A stretch of DNA of 64,000 nucleotides from Temperatibacter marinus (GCF_031598375.1 NZ_CP123872.1:372001-436000); one strand, 5' to 3'. Numbered from the stretch's first letter, positions 44,091 through 53,765 are shown. Notes: generated from the letters alone by a model not told the origin. Numbers and translations are program-made.

Positions 44091-45272
44091 CTATGAGGAT
44101 AACTCAGCTTTTACTGTGGTATAGGCCCAATCTAGCCAAGGAAGAAGAGCTTCAACATCAGCACTGTCCACCGTAGAACCACACCAAATTCTCAGACCTG
44201 CCGGGGCATCACGGTATCCATTGATATCGTAAGCCACATCTTCGGCATCAAGCAAGGCAGAGAGCTTTTTAGGCACAGAAGCTGCAACATCAGCGTCAAG
44301 GGTGCTGATCCATGCGTCTTTGATTTTCAAGCAGACTGAGGTATGAGAACGAAGGGCTTTATCGGCCACGAGGAAAGCAGCCCAATCACTGTCTTCTATC
44401 CAATCCTCAATCACAGCAAGGCTATCTTGAGAGCGTTCTATTAAAAATTGTAGCCCCCCATTTGCCTCTGCCCATTCAAGAGCGTCAATATAATCCTCAA
44501 GAGCCAGCATAGAAGGAGTGTTGATGGTCGCTCCTTTAAAAATGCCACTGATCAACTTCCCTGCTTTTGTTAAGCGGAAAATTTTTGGCAAAGCGCGCCC
44601 AGCATCGAAATTCTCAAGACGCTTCACCGCACGTGGGCTGAGGATGATCATCCCGTGGGCCCCTTCAGAGCCTAAAACTTTTTGCCAGCTGTAGGTGACG
44701 ACATCTAACTTATCCCATGGTAAGTCCATAGCAAAAGCAGCAGATGTGGCATCGCAAATAGTCAACCCTTTACGATTCTCGCAAATCCAGTCTGCATTTG
44801 GCACCATGGCGCCAGAGGTCGTTCCGTTCCATGTAAAGACCACATCACGGTCCGTATTCACCTTTGAAAGGTCAGGAATTTCACCGTACTCAGCCTCATA
44901 AATATTCACATCATCCAGCTTGAGTTGTTTCACAACATCTGTGACCCAACCACTGCCAAAGCTTTCCCAAGCCAGCATATCAACGCCGCGCTCACCCAGC
45001 ATCGACCAAAGCGCCATCTCTACAGCACCTGTATCAGATCCAGGGACCAGTCCGATCACATAATCTTCTGGCAAACCAAGCAATTCATGAGATTTCGTCA
45101 AAGCATATTGCAAACGCTCTTTACCCACGCTAGAGCGATGAGAACGGCCAAGAGTTGCAGTTGAGAAATTTGTAAGGTCCCATCCTGGGCGTTTCGCGCA
45201 GGGCCCAGAAGAGAATTCTGGTCTTAGGGGTTTAACAACAGGCTTTGTTGCCTGAAGAGTAGAATCAGTCAT
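44091..45272 (-). CDS. serC: Phosphoserine aminotransferase (alphaproteobacterial type)
   Basis: PLP enzyme that transaminates 3-phosphohydroxypyruvate to phosphoserine. 393 residues from ATG 45272, chosen because GGAAGG lies 8 nt upstream and homologues begin near [20 protein letters not shown]; the frame is open to 45404 but overlaps the leader structure. [33 protein letters not shown] contains the PLP Lys (WQKVLG). First gene of the serC-serA-hisZ-purA operon. Confidence 0.95.
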   Translation of the reverse strand: MTDSTLQATKPVVKPLRPEFSSGPCAKRPGWDLTNFSTATLGRSHRSSVGKERLQYALTKSHELLGLPEDYVIGLVPGSDTGAVEMALWSMLGERGVDMLAWESFGSGWVTDVVKQLKLDDVNIYEAEYGEIPDLSKVNTDRDVVFTWNGTTSGAMVPNADWICENRKGLTICDATSAAFAMDLPWDKLDVVTYSWQKVLGSEGAHGMIILSPRAVKRLENFDAGRALPKIFRLTKAGKLISGIFKGATINTPSMLALEDYIDALEWAEANGGLQFLIERSQDSLAVIEDWIEDSDWAAFLVADKALRSHTSVCLKIKDAWISTLDADVAASVPKKLSALLDAEDVAYDINGYRDAPAGLRIWCGSTVDSADVEALLPWLDWAYTTVKAELSS

Positions 45273-45276
45273 TACA

Positions 45277-45313
45277 CTATCCTTCCAGATAGGTCGCACC
45301 TCGTTGGGGAGGT
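45277..45313 (-). ncRNA. serC-type leader: two tandem hairpins before serC
   Basis: On the minus strand ACCTC/GAGGT (hairpin 1, loop CCCAAC) is followed after a few bases by CTATC/GATAG (hairpin 2), the latter enclosing the GGAAGG Shine-Dalgarno right before the serC ATG. This is the layout I recall for the alphaproteobacterial serC motif in Rfam, thought to control translation. The match is from memory of the architecture, not an alignment. Confidence 0.5.
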
Positions 45314-45536
45314 ATGGCCCAAAGTATATATGCTCTGTCGTTGACCTTTTTCGCGCAGACAGACCACGGTGAAACTGGATATTGGATTTTGGCCGCACCA
45401 GCATTACCCCTGTTTGGTTTTTTGACCTCGGTCGGGAATACCTGCCCTTAAAATACGGATTCGAAGGAAGATGTCAAATACTCATCCTGAAAATCTTCAG
45501 CTTGCTCTTGACTATTTTTTCTGCCACTAGTTTTCT

Positions 45537-46127
45537 ATGGCCCCTATCAAGAGTTTACATAAGAATGAGTCTGCCCTTATCGGCTCAATTATCGGTGAAA
45601 GTTTTACCGGAGACCCCGTCAATAGTTGGATATTCGGAGACGAGACTGACACACTGCAAGCCTTCTATGCCCTCCTCGCGAAAAAATTATACTTACGCAA
45701 AGGATTCGGCCATATCACCCAATGCCACTCAGCAGGCACGCTCTGGCTCTCGCCTCATGTTCGCAAGCACATTCCTATCTACCGCTCATTGGATATTGCT
45801 TGGCTCATGGCAACAAGAAGCGGCATAACCAGTCTTCAGCGCGGGATGTCAATCGATCACACTCTTGATTTAAAACGCCCTTTAGTGCCCCACTATTATT
45901 TATTCGCTATCGGCACTCTCCCAAATAGTCAAGGCAAAGGCTTGGGCGGCATGCTTATGGAAGCCGGACTTGAGCGCGCTGACAGAGAAAGAATGCCCGC
46001 CTATCTTGAGAGCAGCAAGGAAAGTAACATTCCCTTTTATAGGCATTTTGGCTTTGAGATAGTTGAAGAAGTAAAGGCAACCCCGGAAGCGCCTTCGCTT
46101 TGGCTAATGTGGCGGGAAGCTTCTTAG
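45537..46127 (+). CDS. GNAT-family N-acetyltransferase
   Basis: 196 residues. The acetyl-CoA motif A reads LFAIGTLPNSQGKGLGGMLMEAGL (about 122-146), and motif B YLESSKESNIPFYRHFGFEIVEEV. This resembles the group of GNATs with an N-terminal extension found near many metabolic genes; the substrate is unknown. No Shine-Dalgarno is evident before ATG 45537. A terminator follows 30 nt after the stop. Confidence 0.85.
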   Translation: MAPIKSLHKNESALIGSIIGESFTGDPVNSWIFGDETDTLQAFYALLAKKLYLRKGFGHITQCHSAGTLWLSPHVRKHIPIYRSLDIAWLMATRSGITSLQRGMSIDHTLDLKRPLVPHYYLFAIGTLPNSQGKGLGGMLMEAGLERADRERMPAYLESSKESNIPFYRHFGFEIVEEVKATPEAPSLWLMWREAS

Positions 46128-46157
46128 TTTACCCTTGAACCTGAATGGTCAAAAGAA

Positions 46158-46191
46158 AACCCGACTCAAACGAGCCGGGCCAATTTTTTTT
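46158..46191 (+). terminator. Intrinsic terminator of the GNAT gene
   Basis: CCCGACTC and GAGCCGGG (one mismatch, loop AAAC) followed by CCAATTTTTTTT. Confidence 0.8.
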
Positions 46192-46206
46192 GAATACCAG
46201 AAGCCC

Positions 46207-46731
46207 CTACTGGTAGGCGGCAACGCCTTCCATAATGAGGTCAGCCGCTTTTTGCTTGCCTTCCCAGCCTACAACTTTAACCCACTTTCCTTTTTCAAGG
46301 TCTTTATAGTGCTCAAAGAAGTGCTGAATCCGGCCTAGAAACACCTCTGGCAGTTCATTATAATCTTGTACAGATGTATACCAAGGATTCAGCTTATCCA
46401 CAGGAACCATAAGGATTTTCTCATCCATGCCTGCTTCATCTTCCATAATGAGTACACCAATTGGACGACAACGGACAACGGCTCCAGGCATGATCGGGGT
46501 TTGATTGGCAATCAAAACATCAACTGGATCACCGTCATCTGCAAGAGTATGAGGGATGAAACCGTAGTTGCAGGGATAACGCATTGATGTATGCATGATA
46601 CGATCAACATACAGAGCGCCAGACTCTTTATCCAACTCATATTTAACAGGTTCTGTACCGACAGGGACTTCAACGATGACGTTCACGTCCCACGGTGCGT
46701 CTTCACCCACTGGAATTTTATCGATATTCAT
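46207..46731 (-). CDS. ppa: Inorganic pyrophosphatase, family I
   Basis: Hydrolyses pyrophosphate, driving biosynthetic reactions. 174 residues, with the family signature [10 protein letters not shown] (metal-binding Asp triad, about 66-75), the upstream [31 protein letters not shown], and the C-terminal [17 protein letters not shown] precedes the ATG, 15 nt after the ubiA stop, so it is probably co-transcribed with ubiA. Confidence 0.97.
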   Translation of the reverse strand: MNIDKIPVGEDAPWDVNVIVEVPVGTEPVKYELDKESGALYVDRIMHTSMRYPCNYGFIPHTLADDGDPVDVLIANQTPIMPGAVVRCRPIGVLIMEDEAGMDEKILMVPVDKLNPWYTSVQDYNELPEVFLGRIQHFFEHYKDLEKGKWVKVVGWEGKQKAADLIMEGVAAYQ

Positions 46732-46746
46732 AGTGTATTCCTTACT

Positions 46747-47682
46747 TTATACTGTAAACTGTCCAGCAATGATGCTGATAAAGACAATCCATCCAAATCC
46801 GATATTCGTGCGAAAGACACGCAGACAGCTCTCTCCGTTGTGGATATCCACTGAGCGACACTGCCACCCTAGGTGCACCGCAGCAATTACTAGGCCGATG
46901 TAATAGAAATAACTGACATTTGCAAGCATTCCTGCAGATATTAATAGAATTAGAAAGGCAATATAGAAAAAACTTACAAAATAGACGGTTTTTTCGCCTA
47001 GAGCCAAGGCCGAAGACTTCACGCCAATCAAAGCATCATCCTCGGTGTCTTGGTGAGCATATAGGGTATCGTAGCCAAGAGTCCAAAAAAATCCACCACA
47101 GTATAACGCAATGGCTGCAGTGCCTACATCATTCGTCAAAGCAGCCCATCCCATTAAAGCACCCCAGTTAAATGTTAGCCCTAGCCACGCTTGGGGCCAG
47201 TATGTGATCCGCTTCATGAAGGGATAAATCGCCACGAGAAAGAGGGACGCAAACCCAAGCAATTGAGCAGTCGGTGACAACAGCAGCAAAACTCCAAAGC
47301 CTACAAGACACTGACAGACAAGAAAAGCCCAAGCTCGCTTTACAGTGACTTCTCCTGCTGGAATTGGTCGTGATTTGGTTCGCTCGACCTTTGCGTCAAA
47401 ATCTCTGTCTACAATATCATTATAGGTACAGCCGGCTCCGCGCATCACGATAGCCCCCAATCCAAAAAGAAACCCAACGACAATTGATGCCCAAAAATCA
47501 AAATAATACCACTGAGCTTTTGACGACAGGGCAATAGACCACAGAGCTGGCCATAGAAGCAACCACGTCCCCACAGGACGATCCATCCTTGCCAACTTCA
47601 AATATGGCCGCCAAGAAGACGGTGCTGCGCGGTAAACCCAACTGCCTGAGATGGCATCTTTTGTTTCAATTACATTTGTCAT
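46747..47682 (-). CDS. ubiA: 4-hydroxybenzoate polyprenyltransferase
   Basis: Integral membrane enzyme of ubiquinone synthesis that prenylates 4-hydroxybenzoate. 311 residues with about nine helices, the Asp-rich motif GCTYNDIVDRDFDAKVERTKSRPI (about 84-107) that binds the prenyl diphosphate, and the second YDTLYAHQDTEDDALIGVKSSAL motif (about 205). No Shine-Dalgarno is seen, so the message may be leaderless. Divergent from rsmE. Confidence 0.96.
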   Translation of the reverse strand: MTNVIETKDAISGSWVYRAAPSSWRPYLKLARMDRPVGTWLLLWPALWSIALSSKAQWYYFDFWASIVVGFLFGLGAIVMRGAGCTYNDIVDRDFDAKVERTKSRPIPAGEVTVKRAWAFLVCQCLVGFGVLLLLSPTAQLLGFASLFLVAIYPFMKRITYWPQAWLGLTFNWGALMGWAALTNDVGTAAIALYCGGFFWTLGYDTLYAHQDTEDDALIGVKSSALALGEKTVYFVSFFYIAFLILLISAGMLANVSYFYYIGLVIAAVHLGWQCRSVDIHNGESCLRVFRTNIGFGWIVFISIIAGQFTV

Positions 47683-47756
47683 GTTTGTTGTTTGGGATTT
47701 TTAGGGTATGAAGTCAATAACCATTCTCTTCAAAGCCAGAGAAATAGGAATTAGCC

Positions 47757-48491
47757 ATGGCGTATACAGCAAAGACAAGACTTTTCATAGAGGACTCCCT
47801 CCCTGGATCAGGCCTAATAGATTTAGATAAAGGCCAAACCCATTATTTGGCGAATGTGATGCGAGTCACTGAAGGAACAAGAATAAACCTCTTTAATGGC
47901 AGAGACGGCGAATGGCAGTGTCTGGTCACCCATGCTTCTCGCAAATCTGTCAGTTTATTAGTTGAAGAAAAAGTAAGAGATCAGAAAACTGAACCCGATG
48001 TTTGGCTTGTCTTTGCCCCCATCAAAAAAGCACGGATTGATTTCATGGCACAAAAAGCAACAGAGTTAGGTGCCAGTAAGCTTATTCCTTTACTGACTGC
48101 ACGGACAAACACAGACCGAGTTAAGGTCGACAGGTTGGCGTTAAATGCCATCGAAGCCGCTGAGCAATGTGAACGCCTTAACGTCCCTGAAGTTACGGAG
48201 CCTATAAAATTCAAAACTCTCATGGAAGAATGGCCTTCTGAAAGGCGCATCATGTTCTGTGATGAAATGCGCAACGCCGAAAGCGCGATTCATGCTTTAC
48301 CAAAGGGGTCACCGCCACCTCCCTGGGCCATCTTTATTGGACCAGAAGGTGGTTTTGATGATCGTGAGCGCGAAACCTTAGCGGCTCAAGAAGGCTGTGT
48401 TTCTGTCTCTCTGGGCCCCCGGATTTTGAGAGCTGATACTGCAGCCATGGCCGCACTCTCTTTGTGGCAAGCCACACTTGGAGACTGGTAA
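47757..48491 (+). CDS. rsmE: 16S rRNA m3U1498 methyltransferase
   Basis: SPOUT-family SAM methyltransferase, 244 residues. PUA-like N-terminus (HYLANVMRVTEGTRINLFNGRDGEW), then the knotted catalytic domain with KATELGASKLIPLLTART, FIGPEGGFDDRERE and VSLGPRILRADTAAMAALSLWQ. AGGAATTAGCC precedes the ATG. The ubiA/rsmE/gshA neighbourhood is conserved in alphaproteobacteria. Confidence 0.96.
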   Translation: MAYTAKTRLFIEDSLPGSGLIDLDKGQTHYLANVMRVTEGTRINLFNGRDGEWQCLVTHASRKSVSLLVEEKVRDQKTEPDVWLVFAPIKKARIDFMAQKATELGASKLIPLLTARTNTDRVKVDRLALNAIEAAEQCERLNVPEVTEPIKFKTLMEEWPSERRIMFCDEMRNAESAIHALPKGSPPPPWAIFIGPEGGFDDRERETLAAQEGCVSVSLGPRILRADTAAMAALSLWQATLGDW

Positions 48492-48654
48492 CACCATAGC
48501 ATGCATTGCCATTACAGATTAACTATATAGAATATATATTCAATTAATACAGAATTAATAGAATATTTATACTAATTAATTACATTAATGCGCAAAATTC
48601 AAAAAGACTTTTCATCTTATATTTACTATACTTGTCACAGGTATAAAGAGAGAG

Positions 48655-49230
48655 ATGAAGATGTACGTCGACAATCATGCAAATGAAGCAAATATTTTCA
48701 AAAGCCAGTCCCAATCCAGGCTTAAAGATTTAGGGCAACTTATATCTAGTGAAATGGATCACGCATCATCTACTTGCAACCCTAGACAGCTGGCAGAAGC
48801 TGCTCTGCGTTCCTTCCTCCCTCTTTTATCAGATCATGATCTTCCCTCATTTTCTGTCGAACAAGCAGCCTATGCACGACGTTTAGTCTATACAGACCCC
48901 CGCGGGCGCTTCTCTATTCTTGTCCTTCGTTGGACTCAAGGGGCTAAAACTCCAATCCACGGTCACAATGCGTGGGGCAGCGTCGGGGTATACAGTGGCA
49001 ACATGGGCTGCCAGTGCTTTGATCGCATTGCCGATGGGGAGAATATCGAATCGCTAAAGATGACATTAGATATTAAAATTGGCCGTGGTGACATCACCAG
49101 TGTTAATCCCGATCCAGAAGGCATTCACAGTCTTTATGTTGAAGAAAATAATACCGCAGCCACCATCCATATTTATGGCATGGATCTTCGCGATGATCCA
49201 CAGTGCATCAATGTAATGTACGAGGATTAA
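48655..49230 (+). CDS. Cysteine-dioxygenase-like cupin
   Basis: 191 residues with the thiol dioxygenase cupin layout: HxH at 102/104 (TPIHGHNAWGSVGVYSG), third metal His about 158 (GIHSLYV), and IHIYGMDL near the C-terminus. Such enzymes oxidise cysteine or 3-mercaptopropionate to the sulfinate with Fe and O2; the substrate-Arg position cannot be settled by eye. AT-rich 163-nt upstream region without visible operator. It stands between rsmE and gshA, which links it to thiol metabolism. Confidence 0.75.
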   Translation: MKMYVDNHANEANIFKSQSQSRLKDLGQLISSEMDHASSTCNPRQLAEAALRSFLPLLSDHDLPSFSVEQAAYARRLVYTDPRGRFSILVLRWTQGAKTPIHGHNAWGSVGVYSGNMGCQCFDRIADGENIESLKMTLDIKIGRGDITSVNPDPEGIHSLYVEENNTAATIHIYGMDLRDDPQCINVMYED

Positions 49231-49406
49231 TTCCAATCTTCGGGCAATTTCAAGTGCTCTCGTTCTGCAAACATCTCACTCATTAGTATAACTAATTCGT
49301 TATTTTACATTAACTCTCTTGCACGTTACGAAAACTGCTCTTATGTACGAAGGGTACAGACGAGGGTTTTGGCACTCATTTTAGGTGTTTCCGGAGGTAG
49401 TTTTTT

Positions 49407-50768
49407 ATGGCTGATACAACAATAATCGACAGCAAAGACGTTATGATGGCCTATCTAGAGTCAGGTTCGAAGCCTGATCGTGATAGCTGGAGAATTGGTG
49501 CTGAGCATGAAAAATTCGTCTTTCACAGAAGTGATAATCGCCCTCTTTCCTATGCAGGTGAGAATGGCCGTCCCGGCATAAGAGACGTCTTAAAAGCCTT
49601 CGAAGATTTTGGCTGGAAGCCTGTGAGCGAAAGCGGAAATGTTATTGCTGAAATCTCTGGCGGCGCCTCTATAACCCTTGAACCCGGAGGTCAATTTGAA
49701 CTTTCCGGTGCACCGTTAGAACACATGCATGACATCTGCACGGAAACCTCCCGCCATCTTCAGCATGCTAAAGAAATCGGCGAAAAGTTAGACGTTGGCT
49801 TTCTTGGCCTTGGCTTCCACCCCACATCAAGTCGTGAGTGCATCCCAGTGATGCCCAAAGCCCGCTATGGAATCATGCGCAATTACATGCCAAAAGTTGG
49901 ATCACTTGGCCTTGATATGATGATGCGCACATGCACTGTACAGGTAAATTTAGATTTTGAGAGCGAAGCGGATATGATTGAAAAATTCCGTATCGGCTTG
50001 GCTTTACAACCAATCGCTACCGCGTTATTTGCCAACTCCCCTTTCCTGGATGGCCGGAACGTGGGCTATCAAAGTTATCGAAGCCATATCTGGACTGACA
50101 CTGATTCTGACCGTTGCGGTCTGTTGCCTTTCGTTTTTGAAGACGGCATGTCGTTTGAACGCTATCTAGATCACGTGCTGGATGTGCCCATGTATTTTGT
50201 TCGTCGCGGCGGGGATTACATTGATGCGGCTGGCCAGAGTTTTCGCGACTTTATGGACGGCAAACTTCCTGCGTTACCTGGCGAATTACCTACTATGGAA
50301 GATTTCCAAGATCATATGACAACGCTTTTTCCTGAAGTCCGCCTCAAAACATTCCTTGAAATGCGTGGTGCCGACGGAGGCCCTTGGAATAGATTATGTG
50401 CACTCCCAGCTTTTTGGGTGGGGCTACTTTACAGCAAAGACAGTCAACAAGCTTGCCTTGACCTTATTAAACCCTGGACTTTTGAAGAACTTGAAACCAT
50501 GCGTCACAGCGCTCCTAAACTCGGCTTAAAAACTGCCCATAAAGGCCGTCTCCTCAGAGATGTTGCCAAGGAAGTTCTTGATATAGCAGATGCAGGACTA
50601 AAGGAACGGGCTAAACTTTCCACCAGCGGTGAAAATGAGAGCGGCTTTATCTCTAGCCTTTATGAAACGGTTGAAACAGGGAAAACACCTGCTGACAAAA
50701 TGATCGATGCAATGGAAGACCATTGGGATGGGGATGTGAGCCACGTCTTTAAAGAGTTTAGCTACTAA
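49407..50768 (+). CDS. gshA: Glutamate-cysteine ligase, plant/alphaproteobacterial type
   Basis: Makes gamma-glutamylcysteine, the first step of glutathione synthesis. 453 residues: WRIGAEHEKFVF near 28, SGGASITLEPGGQFELSGAPLEHMHD about 92, LGLDMMMRTCTVQVNLDFESEADM about 172, and the C-terminal FLEMRGADGGPWNRLCALPAFWVGLLY. This is the GshA class shared by alphaproteobacteria and plants. GGAGG precedes the ATG. Confidence 0.96.
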   Translation: MADTTIIDSKDVMMAYLESGSKPDRDSWRIGAEHEKFVFHRSDNRPLSYAGENGRPGIRDVLKAFEDFGWKPVSESGNVIAEISGGASITLEPGGQFELSGAPLEHMHDICTETSRHLQHAKEIGEKLDVGFLGLGFHPTSSRECIPVMPKARYGIMRNYMPKVGSLGLDMMMRTCTVQVNLDFESEADMIEKFRIGLALQPIATALFANSPFLDGRNVGYQSYRSHIWTDTDSDRCGLLPFVFEDGMSFERYLDHVLDVPMYFVRRGGDYIDAAGQSFRDFMDGKLPALPGELPTMEDFQDHMTTLFPEVRLKTFLEMRGADGGPWNRLCALPAFWVGLLYSKDSQQACLDLIKPWTFEELETMRHSAPKLGLKTAHKGRLLRDVAKEVLDIADAGLKERAKLSTSGENESGFISSLYETVETGKTPADKMIDAMEDHWDGDVSHVFKEFSY

Positions 50769-50864
50769 TCGTTTTCTGACTTTTAATTTTCATTATTCCT
50801 GAGTAAACTTTGCAGATGAACTGTCTCTTCAGTTCATCATCACGCTTGTTTAAAAGGATTTAAT

Positions 50865-51593
50865 ATGTCTAATAATCACGTAGCACTTGTCACTGGGGGC
50901 ACTCGCGGTATCGGGGCCGCTATTTGTAAACACCTTAAATCAGCGGGCAACCAAGTCATCGCCAATTATGTGGGAAATGACCAGCGGGCTGCTGCATTCA
51001 GTGAAGAAAATGACATCCCTGTCATGAAATTTGACGTGGCCAATTTCGAGGCATGCCAAAAAGCTATTGCCCATACAATTAACACCTATGGTCCAATTTC
51101 TATTCTTGTAAATAATGCAGGCATCACACGGGATGGTACTCTCTTAAAGATGAGTGCAGAGAATTGGCAAGATGTTATCGATACCAATCTAGGCTCTTGT
51201 TTTAATATGTGTAAGGCCATTTTCCCCAGCATGAAGGAAGCTGGGTTTGGCCGGATCGTCAATGTGGGTTCCATTAATGGTCAAGCCGGTCAATATGGGC
51301 AAGTAAATTATGCCGCTGCCAAGTCAGGCATTCACGGTTTTACAAAAGCCTTAGCCCAAGAAGGCGCGCGCTTCGGCGTTAATGTGAATGCGATCGCGCC
51401 AGGCTATGTGGATACAGATATGGTTGCCGCGGTGCCGGATGAAGTCTTAAAAAAGATTATTGCTAAGATCCCAGTGGGCCGGCTGGGTATAGCGGATGAC
51501 ATCGCTCGCGGTGTTGCTTTTCTAACTGCGGATGAGGCTAGCTTTATCACAGGCTCCACACTTTCCATCAACGGCGGGCAGCATATGTATTAG
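50865..51593 (+). CDS. phaB: Acetoacetyl-CoA reductase (PhaB type)
   Basis: NADPH-dependent short-chain dehydrogenase, 242 residues: TGGTRGIGAAI (9-19), NNAGITRDGTLLKM, catalytic Ser in NVGSINGQAGQYGQ and YxxxK in NYAAAKSGIHGF, GYVDTDMVAAVPDEVL. The GQAGQYGQVNYAAAKSG and TRDGTLLKM stretches favour PhaB over FabG. It would supply 3-hydroxybutyryl-CoA for polyhydroxybutyrate; phaA and phaC are not in the window. AAAAGGA precedes the ATG. Confidence 0.9.
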   Translation: MSNNHVALVTGGTRGIGAAICKHLKSAGNQVIANYVGNDQRAAAFSEENDIPVMKFDVANFEACQKAIAHTINTYGPISILVNNAGITRDGTLLKMSAENWQDVIDTNLGSCFNMCKAIFPSMKEAGFGRIVNVGSINGQAGQYGQVNYAAAKSGIHGFTKALAQEGARFGVNVNAIAPGYVDTDMVAAVPDEVLKKIIAKIPVGRLGIADDIARGVAFLTADEASFITGSTLSINGGQHMY

Positions 51594-51603
51594 AGATAAC
51601 TCT

Positions 51604-52125
51604 CTATAACATGATCCTGAGCCAAGTGATGGCATAGTTTAAGCCATAAACAGCGCAGCCTAAAATACCTCCCCATAGCAACGCTGTGGGTGCATTCCCT
51701 AAATACCGGCGATTGTCTACACGAAAGAATTTACGACATTCTAAGCAGCGACGCCAAGGGCTGCCCGGAAAAGCGCGCGACTTCAAAATACCGCCCATAA
51801 TTGGCACAGTGCCAACAAAATTAAAGACATCAGTAGAGCCACAATAATGACATTCCTGTAGGTCCCCTAACTCTATTTTTGGGGCATCCGCTGGAAATGT
51901 AGAAACATCTTGCATCACTTGATCTGCCCGCCATTTATCCCCTTCTCTGATCAACAAATCCGCAGTCACCGCATAATTCATACTGGCCATATGCTCGTTT
52001 GATAACCATACAGAAATGCCCGCGCCTTCAAGTACACTGCGCAGGATAAGAGCTTCGCTCGCGTCTAGCCCCTTTTTAAAGATCATAAATTTTTCTGGAG
52101 CTTTAGGACCGCAGCACTGACTCAT
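51604..52125 (-). CDS. DUF2007-like protein with zinc ribbon and C-terminal membrane helix
   Basis: 173 residues. The N-terminus has CC (SQCCGPKAPEK) and a DUF2007-type alpha/beta segment (ASEALILRSVLEGAGISVWLSNE...ADLLIREGDKWRADQV); then a four-Cys ribbon CxxC (ECHYCGSTDV about 93) with CLECRKFF (about 128); then one membrane helix at the C-terminus (ALLWGGILGCAVYGLNYAITWL). A later start at MIFKKGLD is possible. Follows the FMN-binding protein by 9 nt, so likely an operon. Function unknown. Confidence 0.65.
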   Translation of the reverse strand: MSQCCGPKAPEKFMIFKKGLDASEALILRSVLEGAGISVWLSNEHMASMNYAVTADLLIREGDKWRADQVMQDVSTFPADAPKIELGDLQECHYCGSTDVFNFVGTVPIMGGILKSRAFPGSPWRRCLECRKFFRVDNRRYLGNAPTALLWGGILGCAVYGLNYAITWLRIML

Positions 52126-52134
52126 TCTTTACTC

Positions 52135-52680
52135 TCACTCATCATTCAAGCCCGTATCGAACCCATCAATAGACTGGCTATTTTTGATTTTTTTATATTC
52201 TTTTAGACCGTCTTTGCCTTTAGTAGTCGCCCATTTTTCAAGCGTATCTCGCTCACCAGATATCTCCATAAGAGGCACTGCATAGCCACAGCTTGTCTGG
52301 ACACTCTCTACGTCTACACTTATAAATTGGCGAGTCCCGCTTCTCTCTATAAAATTAGAACTAAGCTCGTCAAATTCAAGGTGCCCAGGGCGAATAACAT
52401 GCCCCTGACCATATAGTCTTAGAATGAGGGGGTTGCGTGTGTAGCTATTAAACATCACCGTCACCCGCCCATCTTTTTTAATATGAGCTGCCGTCTCATT
52501 ACCACTGCCCGTCAGGTCCAGATAAACGAAACGATTGGGACTGAGCACTTTGAAAGTATCCATCCCTTTCGGGGATAAATTCACACGCCCGTCAGCACAG
52601 GCTGTCGCAATAAAAAACATCGGTTGTTCTTCTATAAACCGTTGATGCTTATCTTCTATCTTATCAAAAAACTCAGCCAC
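52135..52680 (-). CDS. Pyridoxamine 5'-phosphate oxidase-like FMN-binding protein
   Basis: 181 residues of the PNPOx-like split barrel: FFIATACADGRVNLSPKGMDTFKVLSPNRFVYLDLTGSGNETAAHI, then GRVTVMFNSYTRNPLILRLYGQGHVI. The SPKG and GSGNET motifs mark the group of flavin- or F420-binding oxidoreductases of unknown substrate. GTG start with AGGAGGGAAGG upstream. Between a MAPEG gene and the DUF2007-like gene, all same strand. Confidence 0.82.
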   Translation of the reverse strand: MAEFFDKIEDKHQRFIEEQPMFFIATACADGRVNLSPKGMDTFKVLSPNRFVYLDLTGSGNETAAHIKKDGRVTVMFNSYTRNPLILRLYGQGHVIRPGHLEFDELSSNFIERSGTRQFISVDVESVQTSCGYAVPLMEISGERDTLEKWATTKGKDGLKEYKKIKNSQSIDGFDTGLNDE

Positions 52681-52692
52681 CTGCCTTCCCTC

Positions 52693-53142
52693 CTAAAGTA
52701 ATAATGCCCAAGCTTTATAGACCAGCAACATCATCACAATTGAACTGACAAGGAAAACCATAAATCGATGCATTATTTTATTGTAGGTACAATGAATGAT
52801 ACTATGAAGAACGCGCGTTGCCACAAAGGCCCAGGCAAGATTCAACGCTTCCATATCTCCCTTACCTGTCGCAACGAACAGAAGGCAGACCACATAGAAA
52901 AGAATCGGCATTTCAAAGAGATGATTGTAATTTTCCGCCGGATAATTTTGCGGGCCATCCATTTGCATCTTGCCTTTGGCCGTCTTCAAACTTTCGGGAT
53001 CGATTTTATTTGATCGCATAAAACCGAGGCGAACAATATAAAGCCAAAACCAAACAAGAACGGTTAATAAAACGAGTGCGATAATAGGTCCTATGAAAGC
53101 GGACCCTGTAGCGAGCGAAACTGTTTCTTTAAGTTGATCCAT
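52693..53142 (-). CDS. MAPEG-family membrane protein
   Basis: 149 residues with four transmembrane helices. The conserved EMPILFYVVCLL segment follows NYNHLFE, and RVLHSIIHCTYNKIMHRF carries the family Arg/His positions. MAPEG proteins include microsomal glutathione transferases, and glutathione use would fit gshA nearby, but bacterial members of this size are mostly uncharacterised. GAGGATTAG precedes the ATG. First gene of a three-gene run. Confidence 0.83.
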   Translation of the reverse strand: MDQLKETVSLATGSAFIGPIIALVLLTVLVWFWLYIVRLGFMRSNKIDPESLKTAKGKMQMDGPQNYPAENYNHLFEMPILFYVVCLLFVATGKGDMEALNLAWAFVATRVLHSIIHCTYNKIMHRFMVFLVSSIVMMLLVYKAWALLL

Positions 53143-53219
53143 TATGTCTAATCCTCTTATTTTTTCTTTCTTCCCAGATGGTAATCATGATAAGCCTTTA
53201 TAAGGAAAGGACAAGGCTT

Positions 53220-53708
53220 ATGTTGTCGATGAGACCCTATATTTCTTCTGATTGGCCGTGTGTAGAAAGGATCTACGCGTTGGGTATTGCCACTGGCATT
53301 GCCACATTCGAGACCGACGTAAAATCACAACACTCTTTTGAAAGAGATAGCCTAAAAGATATGACTTTTATCGCTTCAGTAGAAGGGACTGTTGTTGGGT
53401 GGGTCACCCTGTGGCCTGTGTCCGACCGATGCTGTTATCAAGGCGTAGCAGAAGTCAGCGTTTACATTGATCCAGACTATAGTGGGGCTGGTATAGGCAC
53501 TGCTTTACTAAATCACTTGGCATCTGCCTGCGAAAAAGCGGGCATTTGGACCATGCAAGCAGGAGTGTTTCGGGTCAACACAGCCTCAATCGCACTTCAC
53601 GAAAAATGTGGTTTCCGTCAAGTCGGAATTCGTGAAAAACTTGGCAAAAGAGACGGTGTTTGGCATGATGTTTCTTTTATGGAACGCCGCAGTAAGACTA
53701 TCATCTAA
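53220..53708 (+). CDS. GNAT acetyltransferase, phosphinothricin/MnaT-like
   Basis: 162 residues from ATG 53220 (AAGGACAAGG upstream); an in-frame start at 53178 is less likely. It follows the Pat/YncA pattern: MRPYISSDWPCVERIYALGIATGIATFET, VGWVTLWPVSDRCCYQGVAEVSVYIDPDYSGAGIGTALL (acetyl-CoA loop GAGIGT), and HEKCGFRQVGIREKLGKRDGVWHDVSFMER. Relatives acetylate small amino-acid analogues such as methionine sulfone/sulfoximine or phosphinothricin. Confidence 0.9.
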   Translation: MLSMRPYISSDWPCVERIYALGIATGIATFETDVKSQHSFERDSLKDMTFIASVEGTVVGWVTLWPVSDRCCYQGVAEVSVYIDPDYSGAGIGTALLNHLASACEKAGIWTMQAGVFRVNTASIALHEKCGFRQVGIREKLGKRDGVWHDVSFMERRSKTII

Positions 53709-53765
53709 GTCAATAATTTTAGATAATTGATTTGACTAGGAAGTCTTACAGAGACAGAAGGGCTG

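Noticed and set aside
49450-49480. tRNA T-arm-like GGTTCGAAGCC
   Set aside because: It lies within the gshA coding sequence and has no acceptor or anticodon stem around it.
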